A stretch of 5,751 nucleotides of DNA from Candidatus Kuenenia stuttgartensis (GTDB lineage Bacteria > Planctomycetota > Planctomycetia > Pirellulales > UBA1268), in assembly GCA_945876515.1 (NCBI GenBank), contig CAMCPF010000214.1, positions 1-5,751 on the forward strand. Reading direction: 5' to 3'. The notes beneath the pieces were generated by a model. That model saw nothing but the letters and a program-made list of their open reading frames with translations. It did no database searches and had not been told where the DNA came from. The position numbers were made by a program, and so were the translations under genes. Positions 5,678 through 5,751 of the stretch are shown piece after piece. Position 1 is the first letter of the stretch. Each line of letters opens with the position of its first letter.

Positions 5678-5751
5678 ATGACCCGCTCCGAATTTGGATA
5701 CTTCTGCGCCGGTGTCGCCGCCGGGGCGTTGGGCCACAAGTTCTATCCGCA
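5678..5751 (+). CDS. Hypothetical small protein, 3' end beyond window
   Basis: Only the first 24 codons are present, beginning MTRSEFGYFCAGVAAGALGH and running on with KFYP to the right edge. The ATG at 5678 has AAAGGA at 5662-5667, 10 bases upstream, which supports a real start. The short aromatic and Gly/Ala-rich hydrophobic N-terminus (YFCAGVAAGALG) resembles small single-span membrane proteins with a glycine-rich helix; the family cannot be decided from 24 residues. The 27-base gap from the preceding gene suggests a shared operon. Confidence 0.6.
   Translation, partial: MTRSEFGYFCAGVAAGALGHKFYP

Overview
The window is GC-rich bacterial DNA with tightly packed genes, all on the + strand. 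It looks like a type VI secretion (T6SS) spike-and-cargo locus. The left edge cuts into a VgrG gene, so the spike protein's N-terminal part lies outside. The host cannot be fixed from sequence alone. The high GC and a VgrG - DUF6931-like - PAAR order would fit a planctomycete or another environmental Gram-negative, but this is inference from recalled family distribution, not a measured match.

Layout: a VgrG fragment (2-1519) with the OB-fold and the repetitive beta-helix needle; a 201-aa DUF6931-like protein (1551-2156); a minimal 97-aa PAAR tip protein (2160-2453); then two divergent paralogues of 375 aa (2533-3660) and 391 aa (3830-5005). Both paralogues carry an early GHA(A/G) histidine motif, an aromatic Y-[IV]-[ST]-W motif, and a later N-C motif followed by a hydrophobic helix. 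This His-before-Cys order fits circularly permuted NlpC/P60 (papain-like) cysteine hydrolases. Both then share a helical C-terminal domain. The genes are separated by 31, 3, 79 and 169 bases, consistent with one transcription unit or a closely linked set.

After the second paralogue comes a 300-base stretch (5006-5305) with no convincing gene but several inverted repeats, including a perfect 9-bp GC hairpin and two mutually exclusive hairpins sharing one arm. To its right a new small-gene cluster begins: a 114-aa unrecognised protein with one hydrophobic stretch (5306-5650), and the first 24 codons of another small protein cut by the right edge (5678-5751).

Proposed working model (inference): VgrG plus PAAR form the sharpened tip, the DUF6931-like protein helps assemble or load it, and the two permuted cysteine-hydrolase candidates are cargo delivered by the tip. 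The most interesting points are the tandem diverged pair of candidate effectors, the C-terminal domain they share, and the absence of an evident immunity gene beside either of them.
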